NCBI RefSeq assembly: GCF_000381745.1
Contig: NZ_KB906979.1
Span: 1-64,000 of the forward strand
Direction: 5' to 3'
Origin: Psychromonas ossibalaenae ATCC BAA-1528
GTDB lineage: Bacteria; Pseudomonadota; Gammaproteobacteria; Enterobacterales; Psychromonadaceae
Length of the DNA stretch: 64,000 nucleotides
Part shown: in pieces, positions 8,809 to 18,278 of the stretch
Position numbering within the stretch: position 1 is the first letter of the stretch
How the letters are laid out: every line of letters begins with the position of its first letter
Notes under the pieces: generated by a model
The model's database searches: none
Seen by the model: the letters and a program-made list of their open reading frames with translations, nothing else
Told to the model about the DNA's origin: nothing
Program-made: the position numbers and the translations under genes

Positions 8809-11616
8809 ATGACCAGTCAATGTGGATTTGATCTAACACCATACCCGATATTAGTCTGCGACAGTCAGGGCAATATTGTTACTGTAAATGCCGCTTTTGT
8901 TGAGCAGTTTAATATTGCTGTAGATGGATTGATCGGACGAAAAGTACAAAGTTTATTGTCCTTTCCTGAAAAAACTGCAGTTGAGTCTGCAGTTTATTTT
9001 TTAAAGCTGCTTATAAATAATCAACATAGCTATGCATTTTTATTACTTGAAGAGAGAAAGAAACAGAGTGTCTATCTGAGTATAAAAGAAAACCCGCAGA
9101 CAGAAGATGAGTATTGTCTTTTATTCAATAAAGTTAATGTCCAGACTGTACCGCAGAATATTACTGAAAATAAATTAAAACTGCTCAATCAGTCAGTTAG
9201 AAGTGCGGGTATAGGTACTTGGGAATATATGCCGCAGACGAACTTTTTATACTTTTCTCTTAAATTAAAAGAGCTAATCGGTCTTGATGCCGATAAGCCG
9301 CCTGTATGGGATGATCTGGTAAACAAAGCTGCAGTTTCTGATCAGGCAAAGTTTAACGCATTTGATATAAACAAAGTTAGCGCTGGTGAACGAATTGACT
9401 TTGAATTCCGGGTTAAAGTTGATCAAAAGGACAAATGGTTTGAATTAAAAAGTGAGGTTTCTCTATCTGATAACGGACACTTTCTTTTTGTCGGCTCTTT
9501 ACATGACAGTACTAAGTCAAAGCAAGTTTTATTAGCATTGAAAAATGTGATTGAAGAAAAAAACTTAGCTTTTGAGGCTGGTAAAATAGGTACCTGGCGG
9601 GCGGAAAAAAATAAGCTGGCAGAGTGGATCTGGGACTGGGATACACAGGCAAATAATATGTTTGCATTGAAAGCTGAAGATACAGGAAATTTAGATAAAT
9701 GGTCACAACGTATTCACCCGGATGACGTAGATATTGTATTTAAAGCGATTCAGGATTCTTTAAATACGGGTAGGGCGTTTGAACAGGAATTTCGAGCAGT
9801 ACTTCCTAACGGGCAGTTCAAATACTTTTTAGGAAAAGGCAAAGTCAGCAAAGATCTGTTTGGTAAAAACAGTAGAATCGACGGTGTTTTTTTTGATCAT
9901 ACGGCACTTAACAGTATTCAGACAGAGTTAAAAAAAATAAACAGTGAATTAGAAAAGCGTGTTTCTATGCGTACTAAAGAGCTGCAGCAGGCAAAAGAAC
10001 GAGCGGAAAATGCAAGTCAGACTAAAACTGAATTTTTGTCTATGATGAGTCATGAATTGAGAACTCCCATGAATGCGGTGATAGGCTCTTTAGACTTACT
10101 GGCATTATCGAAACAGTCCCTTGAGTCAATGGATCTTATTGAGACAGCGAGCACTTCGGCAACAAATCTTATCTATATTTTAAATGATATTCTGGATATC
10201 GGGAAAATTGAAGCAGGAAAAATGCAGTTAGAACAGCGTGATTTTTCTGTTGCTGAAGTAGTTGATAACGTTGTGCAGTTATTTCTGCCGACAGCCAGTA
10301 GTAAGTCTATTCAATTCGATGTTGAAGAGGATCCCAGATTACCTAAGTTACTCGAAGGTGATGCAGTAAGGGTAAGACAGTTATTATTTAATCTACTTGG
10401 CAATGCCTTTAAATTTACCGAGTCGACCAAGGATAAACCCGGCATTGTTACACTGCGGACTAAAGTCATTGAAACTAACGGTATCATTTATCAGGTGTTG
10501 TTTACCGTAACGGATAACGGCATAGGTATTGATAAACCAACCCAGAAAAAATTATTTTTACCTTTTACTCAGGCACAGCTTTCTACGACAAGAAAATACG
10601 GTGGAACAGGTTTGGGTTTAGCTATCTGCTGGAAGCTTACCTGTTTAATGGGGGGGACAGTGTCCTTAGACAGTAGTCTGGGACATGGAGCGACATTTGG
10701 TATTGAAATTCCATTCTGGCGATCTAAAGGAAAAACGGAACCGCTGCCTTGTCTGCAGAATAAAAGTATTGCAGTGACCCATTTCCATGATCAGCATGTT
10801 ATGCATGAAACAATATTAGCGCACCTGAGCTGTGAATATGCCGAGGTTGAGCAGGTTGATATTAGTGCCGTTGCAGATGCGTTAAAGAATTTTGATGTTG
10901 TGTTGTTATTGATGGATGCAGATAAAAATCAGCTGGATGAGCTGCAGTATATTTATCAGACGAATGAAACTGTAGATAACTTACTGGTGGCTGTCCCGCG
11001 GGCGTTAATAAAGAGTATTAGACTATCAATACCTGACTGTCCTATTTTACCCATTATGCCGATGACAAAAATGCAGCTGCTGATTTTAACTCAAAAGCTG
11101 CTGGATAATAAAACTTCCTTGGAACTTGATGATATTACAATGGATGATTTAGACCTGGGTTTAGATTTAGATTTAGATTTAGATTTAGACCTGGACTTAG
11201 AATCAGACCTGGTTATTAACAGCCTCCCAGAACAACTGCCGTCCGATGTGCTGATTGTAGAAGATAATCCATTAAATCAAAAATTAATCGTAAAGCAGCT
11301 TTCAACATTAGGTTATCAGTGTGATCTGGCAGAAGATGGTCTGCAGGGCATAGAGAAGTGGCAGGCTAATGAATATAAGGTGATCTTAACGGATTGCCAT
11401 ATGCCCAATCTTGACGGGTATAATATGGCAAAGCGTATACGTGAGATAGAAAAAACACAAAGCAGAGCTGAAATTCCAATTATTGCTATCACAGGAGCCG
11501 CTATGGCTGGTGATGCAGAATATTGTTACTCAACAGGAATGAATGATTTTGTTAGTAAACCGGTAGTACTTAAAGATCTTAAAAAGGTGATGACCAGGTG
11601 GTATGTAAATGGCTGA
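8809..11616 (+). CDS. PAS-containing hybrid sensor histidine kinase/response regulator
   Basis: A cytoplasmic hybrid kinase of about 935 residues with no obvious membrane segments. Order: PAS (10-110), two further PAS/PAC-like regions (130-250, 275-385), a short coiled coil, HisKA with phospho-acceptor H415 in MMSHELRTP, HATPase_c (N box LLGNAFKF, G boxes DNGIGI and GGTGLGL), a degenerate receiver-like segment (650-760), an Asp-Leu repeat linker, and a receiver with D862 in ILTDCHMPNLDG. Starts at TTG 8785 and ATG 8797 are also open; ATG 8809 with AAGGA 11 bases upstream gives the usual N-terminus. It overlaps the Hpt gene by 8 bp. The signal is unknown. Confidence 0.9.
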   Translation: MTSQCGFDLTPYPILVCDSQGNIVTVNAAFVEQFNIAVDGLIGRKVQSLLSFPEKTAVESAVYFLKLLINNQHSYAFLLLEERKKQSVYLSIKENPQTEDEYCLLFNKVNVQTVPQNITENKLKLLNQSVRSAGIGTWEYMPQTNFLYFSLKLKELIGLDADKPPVWDDLVNKAAVSDQAKFNAFDINKVSAGERIDFEFRVKVDQKDKWFELKSEVSLSDNGHFLFVGSLHDSTKSKQVLLALKNVIEEKNLAFEAGKIGTWRAEKNKLAEWIWDWDTQANNMFALKAEDTGNLDKWSQRIHPDDVDIVFKAIQDSLNTGRAFEQEFRAVLPNGQFKYFLGKGKVSKDLFGKNSRIDGVFFDHTALNSIQTELKKINSELEKRVSMRTKELQQAKERAENASQTKTEFLSMMSHELRTPMNAVIGSLDLLALSKQSLESMDLIETASTSATNLIYILNDILDIGKIEAGKMQLEQRDFSVAEVVDNVVQLFLPTASSKSIQFDVEEDPRLPKLLEGDAVRVRQLLFNLLGNAFKFTESTKDKPGIVTLRTKVIETNGIIYQVLFTVTDNGIGIDKPTQKKLFLPFTQAQLSTTRKYGGTGLGLAICWKLTCLMGGTVSLDSSLGHGATFGIEIPFWRSKGKTEPLPCLQNKSIAVTHFHDQHVMHETILAHLSCEYAEVEQVDISAVADALKNFDVVLLLMDADKNQLDELQYIYQTNETVDNLLVAVPRALIKSIRLSIPDCPILPIMPMTKMQLLILTQKLLDNKTSLELDDITMDDLDLGLDLDLDLDLDLDLESDLVINSLPEQLPSDVLIVEDNPLNQKLIVKQLSTLGYQCDLAEDGLQGIEKWQANEYKVILTDCHMPNLDGYNMAKRIREIEKTQSRAEIPIIAITGAAMAGDAEYCYSTGMNDFVSKPVVLKDLKKVMTRWYVNG
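11149..11202 (+). repeat. TTAGAT hexanucleotide microsatellite coding for (Leu-Asp)n
   Basis: Four perfect TTAGAT units occupy 11161-11184, followed by TTAGAC, CTGGAC and TTAGAA and preceded by TTAGAC CTGGGT, all in frame. They code for an alternating Leu-Asp run in the linker between the degenerate receiver and the C-terminal receiver of the hybrid kinase. Because the unit is 6 bp, gain or loss of units changes linker length without breaking the frame. Confidence 0.9.
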
Positions 11617-11950
11617 ATCGAGAAAAGTATTAAACCGTAATGTGATGATCGATCTGATTGGTGATGACCGAGAGAGTATTCGTCAGTTTGAAATAGATTT
11701 TTTAAAGCAGGCAAAAATATCACTTATTAAAATCGCCTCACTGTACAATGAAAAAAATCTAGCTGCTGTCAAAGAAGAGGCACATTTTCTAAAAACTTCA
11801 GCCAAAGCTGTGGGTGCAGAACAGGCTGCGGATTTTCTGGAAGCCTTGGAGCATGCTGCTTTAGAAAATAATAAAGAAAAAAGCAAACAGAAAATCTTAC
11901 AGATAAAAGAGTCACTGTTACTGGTGCATAAAGAGGTGAAAAATGGCTAA
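11609..11950 (+). CDS. Hpt-domain phosphotransfer protein
   Basis: A 113-residue, all-helical histidine phosphotransfer protein. H59 lies in AHFLKTSAKAVGA, which corresponds to the Hpt motif AHxLKGSSxxxGA. It overlaps the hybrid kinase gene by 8 bp and the next gene by 8 bp, so the three are translationally coupled. It should carry phosphate from the kinase's receiver domain to the following receiver protein. Third-position glycine of LKGS is replaced by threonine, which Hpt domains tolerate. Confidence 0.88.
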   Translation: MAESRKVLNRNVMIDLIGDDRESIRQFEIDFLKQAKISLIKIASLYNEKNLAAVKEEAHFLKTSAKAVGAEQAADFLEALEHAALENNKEKSKQKILQIKESLLLVHKEVKNG

Positions 11951-13124
11951 CCGTTCTAAAATAGCTTGCCGCGATCCAGAAGTTATTATGATTTATGAAA
12001 ATGAAGAGGATGTGTTAGGCGTTGCCACTATCATTGCTGAGCAGGTCGAAGAATACCGGACTCTGCCGGTAAACAGTAAAATCGGTCTGATTATAAATAA
12101 ATGTAAACCAGCCGTTATACTACTGGCATTAAGCTCGATTGAAAGAAATATCGAACTGTATAACCAGATTATTGAGAATAAGTGCCTGGATTACCCTCAC
12201 CATAGTGTTCTGTTATGTAACAATCGTGAATCAGCTGCGGCATTCCGGTGCTGTTTAAAAGGGTTGTTTGACGATTATTTTGTTTATCAGCCTTTATACG
12301 AAAAGTTAAGATTAAAAATGATTGTTCATAATGGACTGCAGTCCAGCCAGACATCGACCAGATACGCGGGGATCAATGACGAAGAACTTGAGAATATTGG
12401 CGAGAATTTATCGTCTTTAATTGATCAGAGCGGCGAATGCAGGCAGTCTTTATTAGGTTCGATCTCTTCCTGCAAAGAAGTCATCAATTCTCCGGATTCA
12501 GTCGAGCCTGATGATGTTTCTAGAGCTATTTTGGCGAAAATAAATAAAAGTCATATCGAACCGATGCTGGCTGACCTGGAAAGCAGTATAAGAGAGAATT
12601 TAGACAGCCTTATCGGACAGTTATTAGCGCAGAAAAACGGCTTATCCACTTTTGAAAGCCGTGTGGCTATGATAAACGACATGTCCGATTCAAATCCTAA
12701 TCAAAGAGCAGCGAGGCTGCAAAAAGAGTTAGCAGAGCCGCCGTTACGAGGAAGAGAAAGAATACTCGTGGTCGAAGACAATGTTTTATACCGCGATATG
12801 CTGGTGAAAGTATTAAATAATGAGAATTTTGTTGTTGATGTAGCCGATGACGGTTTAAGTGCACTTAAAAAAATTAAAAAGAATTGTTATGAACTTATAT
12901 TGATGGATCTGTTTATGCCCCAATTAGACGGCATCAATACAACCAAGCAAATTAAAGCGGTAACAGGCGGGAAAAGTTTACCTGTTATTGCATTAACCGG
13001 TAATAAAAATAAAGAATTGATTAAAAAATGGGCTGAGCAAGGGCTTAATGGGTATCTTTTAAAACCTTCCAATAAAACTGAAATTCTTAAAGCAGTGAAT
13101 AAAGTGCTGGATAAAAAGAAATGA
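11943..13124 (+). CDS. receiver-domain protein of the phosphorelay
   Basis: A 393-residue protein. Residues 1-130 look like a degenerate receiver (IGLIINKCKPAVILLAL, then HHSVLLCNNRESAAAF) without the acidic pocket or phospho-aspartate. Residues 130-265 are helical linker. Residues 273-393 form a complete receiver: acidic pair in VVEDN, phospho-acceptor D322 in LILMDLFMPQLDG, T in IALTGN, K in YLLKPSN. There is no DNA-binding or enzymatic output domain, so it probably acts by protein contact as the relay's final acceptor. It is the last gene of the three-gene operon. Confidence 0.8.
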   Translation: MANRSKIACRDPEVIMIYENEEDVLGVATIIAEQVEEYRTLPVNSKIGLIINKCKPAVILLALSSIERNIELYNQIIENKCLDYPHHSVLLCNNRESAAAFRCCLKGLFDDYFVYQPLYEKLRLKMIVHNGLQSSQTSTRYAGINDEELENIGENLSSLIDQSGECRQSLLGSISSCKEVINSPDSVEPDDVSRAILAKINKSHIEPMLADLESSIRENLDSLIGQLLAQKNGLSTFESRVAMINDMSDSNPNQRAARLQKELAEPPLRGRERILVVEDNVLYRDMLVKVLNNENFVVDVADDGLSALKKIKKNCYELILMDLFMPQLDGINTTKQIKAVTGGKSLPVIALTGNKNKELIKKWAEQGLNGYLLKPSNKTEILKAVNKVLDKKK

Positions 13125-13246
13125 ACCCCATTATCAGCAGAGTCTGCTTATCAGAAGGCATTAATCAGACTAGTTGTGTGAATGCAGAAGCCGCCTTTGT
13201 GATGTTTGTCTGCGCTGGCAATGGGTGCCTAAGATGAAAAGGTAAA

Positions 13247-13278
13247 AAAGCCGGATGTTAATATTAACTTCCGGCTTT
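13247..13278 (-). terminator. terminator of the chitinase gene
   Basis: A perfect stem AAAGCCGGA (13247-13255) / TCCGGCTTT (13270-13278) has a 14-base loop. On the minus strand it is followed by a run of six U (13249-13244), so it is a strong rho-independent terminator for the leftward chitinase gene. It may also stop the rightward phosphorelay operon. Confidence 0.85.
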
Positions 13279-13306
13279 GAGAGGTTTTATTTAACTTTTA
13301 AGAGAG

Positions 13307-15915
13307 TTATTTTACCCAAGCATCTTCCCAGCCGTTACCTGACTCAGGTTGTCTTTGGCCACACCAGCCTGCTACGTCACATGTGTAAATTTCAGAAGAG
13401 AAATTGCTCTGAACTTTATCGCCTGCTGAGTAGCCGCCGGCTAGTTCCCAGAAAGGTATCTCAGGATTAACCTGCTGGATTTCTACAAATGGAGTCCAGG
13501 CGCTGCTGCTGTTACTACCTTCAGGTTCCCAGGTAGCTTGTGTACACCAGCTAGGTTGTGTACTTGAGAACAGGTTATTAGAAGTACGACTTTGCACTAC
13601 ATCACCTAGAGCATATGTGGTACCTTCAGCCCATACTGGGTATTCGGTATTTTCTTCAGGAGTTTCTTCAGCTTCTTCAATTTCTTCAGGAAGCTCTGAA
13701 TTTTCATTGTTGAACGTGTAAGTCACTCTATCTGTACGTGATACACCGGCTTGATCTGTTACAGTCAGTTTAAATACCATTGTACCGTTGTCAGCAAGGC
13801 TTGCATCATCATCTAAGATAATTTTTGCCGTTGCTCTAGTAACATTACGAAGTTTAACCGCATTCTTTTTCATACCTTTGGTTGTTCCTTTCGCCCATTG
13901 GTATGTAAGCTCTTCACCTTTTTTACTAACAGTAGAGCCAGTGCCGTCAAGAAAGGCTGTTGTTCCTACAACAAACTGCATTGTCTGATCTTCACCTGCA
14001 TCAGCACGAGTTCTATTTGTTGGAGCTGGCTCTTCAGTTCCCTCGCTTGGGTCTTCAGTACCTTCACTTGGGTCTTCAGTACCAGTGCCTGGCTCTTCAG
14101 TACCTTCACTTGGGTCTTCAGTTCCCTCACCCGGGTTAGGAAGCTCAGCTACGTATCCGTCCAAACCTTCATGCATTGCATTGAGAATATCACCGTTATC
14201 CGCATCGATTTCCCATGAGAATAAACCTTCAAGATCCAGTTTTCGAACGTAATCGCCTTTAGCTATAACCGAACGTTGGTCATCATAAGTGATCAATTCA
14301 CCCGTTGAACGATTCCAAACCCACGGCGCATTCGCTTCTGCATCGTAACCGTATTCAAAGCCGTTAATACCAGTACCGTCTTCACCCAGCATGTTTGTTT
14401 TGATGCCTTTGTAGTCGATTGTACCAGGTTCCCAGACTCCGATAGCTGGTGTTCCCTGCAGTTTGCCATTACCTACACCGGTAAATGGGTCGGAAGAGTC
14501 TGTCAGGCTTGACGGCATAACACCAGACCAGCCGCGTCCGTAGGCCGCTACACCAACAACTAGCTGGTTAGCAGGGAGACCTTGTGCAAGTAATAAATTA
14601 ATACCGTTTTCAAGTGTGTAGGCTGGGCCTTCAAATTCTGCACCGATGCCCTCACATTGACCTTCAGCCATGTAGGTACCACAGGAAATGGCGGTCTGGT
14701 GACCAAGTACATTATCCCAGGCACCGTAAAAGTCGTAACTCATAGCAAAAATGTAATCCATGTACTGGACTGCTTCACCATAATCTACATCTTCAATTTT
14801 GTCATAACCAACACCGATAGCGGATGTTAGTTCATAATCTCTATTGTTTTCTCGTTCCAGGTCATCAAGCATAACGCGTAATTCACGCATTAATGCAATG
14901 TAAGTAGGCCCATCTTTATCCGGATCGCCTAAGTCTGGGTTGGCACCGCCGCCGCCCGGGAATTCCCAGTCGATATCAACACCGTCATAGAATTTCCAGG
15001 TATTTAGAAATTCTTTAACCGAAGCAACAAAAGTGTCACGATTATTCTTATCAGTGAAATCAGCAAAAGGATCAGATAGAGTCCAGCCGCCGATAGAAGG
15101 CAGTATTTTAAGGTCTGGATTACGCTGTTTAAGCGCCATCATCATGCCGTAGTTTCCCTTAATAGGGCTATTGTAGTCCTGGCCGGCATGCTCGAAGTTT
15201 TTTTGGTATGCAGCCCATGGATCATGAACGACTACTTCGTAATCTTCTGATCCGACACAGGCATCAGTTAAGGCTTTATGACTGTCACCTAGTGGTTTTA
15301 ATGATTCGTTAGGGCCACAAATAGGAATAAAGCCGTAAAGAATATGGGTCAGGTTATCTGCTGGAATATTATCAACCGTATAATCACGACCATAAATACC
15401 CCATTCAACAAAGTAAGTGCCTACGACCGTGTCTTTATTTGTTGTGTAAGATTTATTATTTGGATCAATATCCATCGGCAGCGGATCTAAGTGGGAACCG
15501 TCAGTATCAGCGATGATCAAGTCATGCGTCTTACTGATACTACAACCTGCACTATTACATGTCTGAACTTGTAAGTCGTATTTGCCGCCTTCTGAATACT
15601 CAAAGACTGCAGTTGTTTTGCTGCCATGAACAGAACCGGAATCAACTACATTACCGTCAAATAAAATGTTATAAGAATCAGTAGCTTCACCGCTATAAAG
15701 ATTAAACTGAATAGATATTTCAGCCTCATCCTGGTATTGAACCATTGCTTTGTAACCCCGGCCAGGTGTTCCATTAGTGTCTAGAATTACCTTAGAGAAT
15801 TGTAAGTTACTTGACTCCCATACCGAGATGCTTGGTTCATTAGGTGCTTTGTCTGCTGCACTTGCTGTGCAGGCAAAGCTCAGCAGAATTGCTGACGTTA
15901 ATATGTTTTTTTCAT
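13307..15915 (-). CDS. secreted GH18 chitinase, frameshifted in the signal peptide
   Basis: After one added base this is an 869-residue extracellular chitinase. Order: signal peptide (KNILTSAILLSFACTASA), N-terminal beta-sandwich domain, GH18 barrel with the catalytic DGVDIDWE motif (DxxDxDxE), a Glu/Pro/Thr linker with five 7-residue repeats, an Ig/PKD-like domain, and two CBM5/12 chitin-binding domains (AEGTTYALGD..., ELAGGYSAGD...). The ribosome site AGGA and ATG 15915 are followed by seven A; the signal-peptide frame needs eight. As written, translation from ATG 15915 stops after five codons. The first in-frame ATG (15745) would lack the signal peptide. The gene is monocistronic with its own terminator. 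Confidence 0.85.
13999..14135 (-). repeat. 21-bp tandem repeats coding for the chitinase linker
   Basis: Five consecutive units code for GTEDPSE or close variants (GTEEPGT, GTEEPAP). The unit is 21 bp and the copies are near-identical at DNA level (TTCAGTACCTTCACTTGGGTC on the plus strand). They form the acidic, proline/threonine-rich hinge between the catalytic and Ig-like domains. Copy number may vary between strains. Confidence 0.8.
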
Positions 15916-16303
15916 TATAGTTTTCCTAATAGTCTTCCTAGTAATTGTTATATTAATTTCATATAAAGGCATTTACGTCGAATTGCAGAATACCTGCAGT
16001 GAAAATGCTTACAGCCATTGCTATCTGTACAACAGCATTTCACCCTGCATGGGAAATTGAAATCACCGTAAGGTTGAAAAGACGTTGCATGTAACAATAA
16101 AATCACAAAAAGCTTATGGCATAGCAATGGTTTACTGGTTTTATGAGCCCGTCGTTGCCTTGTTTATAGAAATTAAGCGCGATAATAAAGAAAATAACGA
16201 AAGAATAAAATGATTATTTGTATGTGTTTCATATGGAAAGCTAAGTTAAAACAGACGGTTACGATAATCGCCCTTAAATATCAATAACCTTGGCACCTAA
16301 TGA

Positions 16304-16331
16304 GGGGTACCCCCTTCGGGGTGTTTATTTT
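16304..16331 (+). terminator. GC-rich hairpin with alternative pairing
   Basis: ACCCC (16309-16313), loop CTTC, GGGGT (16318-16322) forms a short stable hairpin, followed by a T-rich stretch (GTTTATTTT). An overlapping palindrome GGGGTACCCC (16304-16313) would compete for the same C-run. It lies between two leftward genes and matches no nearby gene end on the plus strand, so its role is unclear. Confidence 0.4.
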
Positions 16332-16479
16332 ACCTCGTATTGTTGGTGCGATCTGCATCACTCTTTTTTGTTGGGCGCCCCCCTGATATAAGGCCATAAG
16401 TGAATAATCTGACTAAGAAAGCTTGAGTATGCTAATAATATTCAGCTAATTGACAATTTAATCAAAGCGGGAGCTCAGA

Positions 16480-16509
16480 ATAAATATATCCAGAAATTGA
16501 TATATTTAT
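16480..16509. repeat. AT-only inverted repeat
   Basis: ATAAATATATC (16480-16490) and GATATATTTAT (16499-16509) are perfect inverted copies around an 8-base loop. The repeat lies 75 bp beyond the end of argO, so it may be its weak terminator or a protein-binding palindrome. Confidence 0.45.
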
Positions 16510-16584
16510 ATCAAAGTAACAAAACAATCGAGACTACAATTTAGAGTCAATAACGCACAGCGTAAAATAAATTAAGATATAGAG

Positions 16585-17205
16585 TTAATGAGCTAACCAG
16601 CTTCTGAATAACGACCAGGCAATAAAAAACATGATGACGGCAACGATCAAATCAATAGCCCGTTTGGTATTTTTTCTGCTCAGTTGTTTAGATAGTTTAG
16701 CGGCACCGACTGCCAGCGTATAAAACCATACAATCGATGCCGACATGACACCAAGCATAAAATATATCTTACTGCTTCCTTGATATTGTCCGCCGACACT
16801 GCCGATGATCATGACCGTATCAATATAAACATGCGGGTTTAAGAAAGTAACCAGTAAACAGGTGATTAAAACTATCTTCAGCGGCTTTTTAACCGCAGTC
16901 TGCTCGCGGTTTTGTGCTGTCTGTTGAAGTGCTGACTTTATTGACAGTGATGCATAAGTGCATAAAAAGATAATGCCGCCCCAGGTCAGCAGATTAAACA
17001 TCAGCGCGCTGCCGGTTAACAGTAAACTGCCGCCGGCTACACCCAGTATTATTAATAAGATGTCACACAAAGCAAAAAGAGTCGCGGCTGCTATATGATG
17101 ATTTCTATTTATTCCCTGATTCAACATCATTGCATTCTGACTGCCTATAGGCAGGATCATGCTGATCCCTAATGCAAAACCTTTGGCTGCTAATACTAAA
17201 CTCAT
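16585..17205 (-). CDS. argO: LysE/ArgO-family basic amino acid exporter
   Basis: A 206-residue inner-membrane protein with six hydrophobic segments. The start resembles LysE/ArgO (KGFALGISMILPIGSQNAMMLNQG), and the NPHVYIDTVMIIGS segment is a family hallmark. ArgO exports arginine, LysE lysine. The adjacent divergent gene is a clear ArgP homologue, which in E. coli activates argO in response to arginine, so ArgO is preferred. Substrate choice is inferred from this context. Confidence 0.85.
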   Translation of the reverse strand: MSLVLAAKGFALGISMILPIGSQNAMMLNQGINRNHHIAAATLFALCDILLIILGVAGGSLLLTGSALMFNLLTWGGIIFLCTYASLSIKSALQQTAQNREQTAVKKPLKIVLITCLLVTFLNPHVYIDTVMIIGSVGGQYQGSSKIYFMLGVMSASIVWFYTLAVGAAKLSKQLSRKNTKRAIDLIVAVIMFFIAWSLFRSWLAH

Positions 17206-17233
17206 TATATCTCATTGTTTTTATACCTAAGAA

Positions 17234-17246
17234 GCAAAGATTTTGC
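17234..17246. promoter_or_regulatory. short palindrome in the argO-argP intergenic region
   Basis: GCAAA-GAT-TTTGC is a perfect short inverted repeat 29 bp upstream of argO and 56 bp upstream of argP. It could be part of an ArgP site; LysR regulators commonly bind T-N11-A dyads. The assignment is tentative. Confidence 0.3.
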
Positions 17247-17301
17247 ATCGACGAATTGAATAAGTATAATTAATATTTTTTATCGCAGATAAGGTGTGCT
17301 T

Positions 17302-18201
17302 ATGCAGGGGTTTGATTATAAATTATTAGCCGCGTTAAATGCTGTGATTGAACAGCAGAGTTTTGAACTTGGCGCCGAAAAACTCTGCATCAGCCAGCCG
17401 GCAGTTTCACAACGTATTAAAAGTCTGGAGGAAAAGCTCGGCCAGCCGGTTGTTATTCGCGGTCAGCCACTAACAGTAACTCCTGCTGGAGAAAAGCTGT
17501 TAAGCCACTATAAAATGGTGCAGCAGCTTGAGAGTGATTTACTGCCGAGTTTATCTTCTGATGCGCCGAGCAAACCGATTAAAGTATCACTCGCGGTGAA
17601 TGCTGACAGTATTGCGACCTGGTTTATCGATGCGATGTCGCCAATTTTAAAAAACAATCTGGTAGAGATGAACCTGCTGATTGCAAGCGGTGAACATACG
17701 CTGGACAAATTGCGTTCAGGTCAGGCTATCGGCGGCGTAACTAATGTGCAGAAACCTTTACCCGGGTACCATTCTTTTAAACTGGGTGAAATGAATTATA
17801 TTCTGGTGGCCTCTAAAGAGTTTAAAAATAAGTATTTCAGCAAAGGTGTCAGTAAAGCCAGTTTAAAAATGGCGCCGGGCATCACCTATGACCAGAAGGA
17901 TAATATGCATCTGCACTTTATCGGCAAACATTTTGAACTCGATTCCAGCGAGTATTACTGTCATAGAGTCAGCTCATCTGAAGCGTTTGTTGATCTGGCC
18001 AAACGCGGCCTGGCTTATTGTTTAATTCCACAGCTGCAGATAGAAAATGAACTGGCAAACGATGAATTAATTAATCTCTGCCCGCAGCAGCAGCTGATTG
18101 AAACCTTGTACTGGCACAGCTGGATTTTAGTTAAAGGCGTAAATAAGCAGATCTCTCAGGAAATAGTGCGTTACGGACGACAGGTTTTACAAAACGAATA
18201 A
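17302..18201 (+). CDS. argP: LysR-type regulator ArgP
   Basis: A 299-residue LysR regulator that I recognise as ArgP (IciA). Matching segments include DYKLLAALNAVIEQQSFELGAEKLCISQPAVSQRIK at the DNA-binding end (shown by its order, not in full identity), LAVNADSIATWF, and SSEAFVDLARRG-like SSEAFVDLAKRG. In E. coli ArgP binds arginine or lysine and controls argO and nucleotide/lysine genes. ATG 17302 aligns with the E. coli start; GTG 17296 is two codons earlier. It is divergent from argO by 96 bp. Confidence 0.88.
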   Translation: MQGFDYKLLAALNAVIEQQSFELGAEKLCISQPAVSQRIKSLEEKLGQPVVIRGQPLTVTPAGEKLLSHYKMVQQLESDLLPSLSSDAPSKPIKVSLAVNADSIATWFIDAMSPILKNNLVEMNLLIASGEHTLDKLRSGQAIGGVTNVQKPLPGYHSFKLGEMNYILVASKEFKNKYFSKGVSKASLKMAPGITYDQKDNMHLHFIGKHFELDSSEYYCHRVSSSEAFVDLAKRGLAYCLIPQLQIENELANDELINLCPQQQLIETLYWHSWILVKGVNKQISQEIVRYGRQVLQNE

Positions 18202-18278
18202 CAGCATAGGAGCGCATCAATTTTAAAATTTCCTATACTTCTAACTATTGTTGTATGCAGAAAATGTAAGGTGTTAAT

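Larger units (their letters stand above)
15916..16584. other. chitinase upstream region, no gene
   Basis: About 670 bp without a credible gene. It holds the presumed chitinase promoter, a GC-rich hairpin near 16304-16322 and an AT-rich hairpin at 16480-16509, listed separately. I looked for a c-di-GMP (GEMM) riboswitch on the minus strand because chitin genes in vibrios can carry one, and did not find its conserved core. Confidence 0.5.

Noticed and set aside
15916-16300. Possible c-di-GMP (GEMM) riboswitch before the chitinase
   Set aside because: The conserved core could not be matched on the minus strand.
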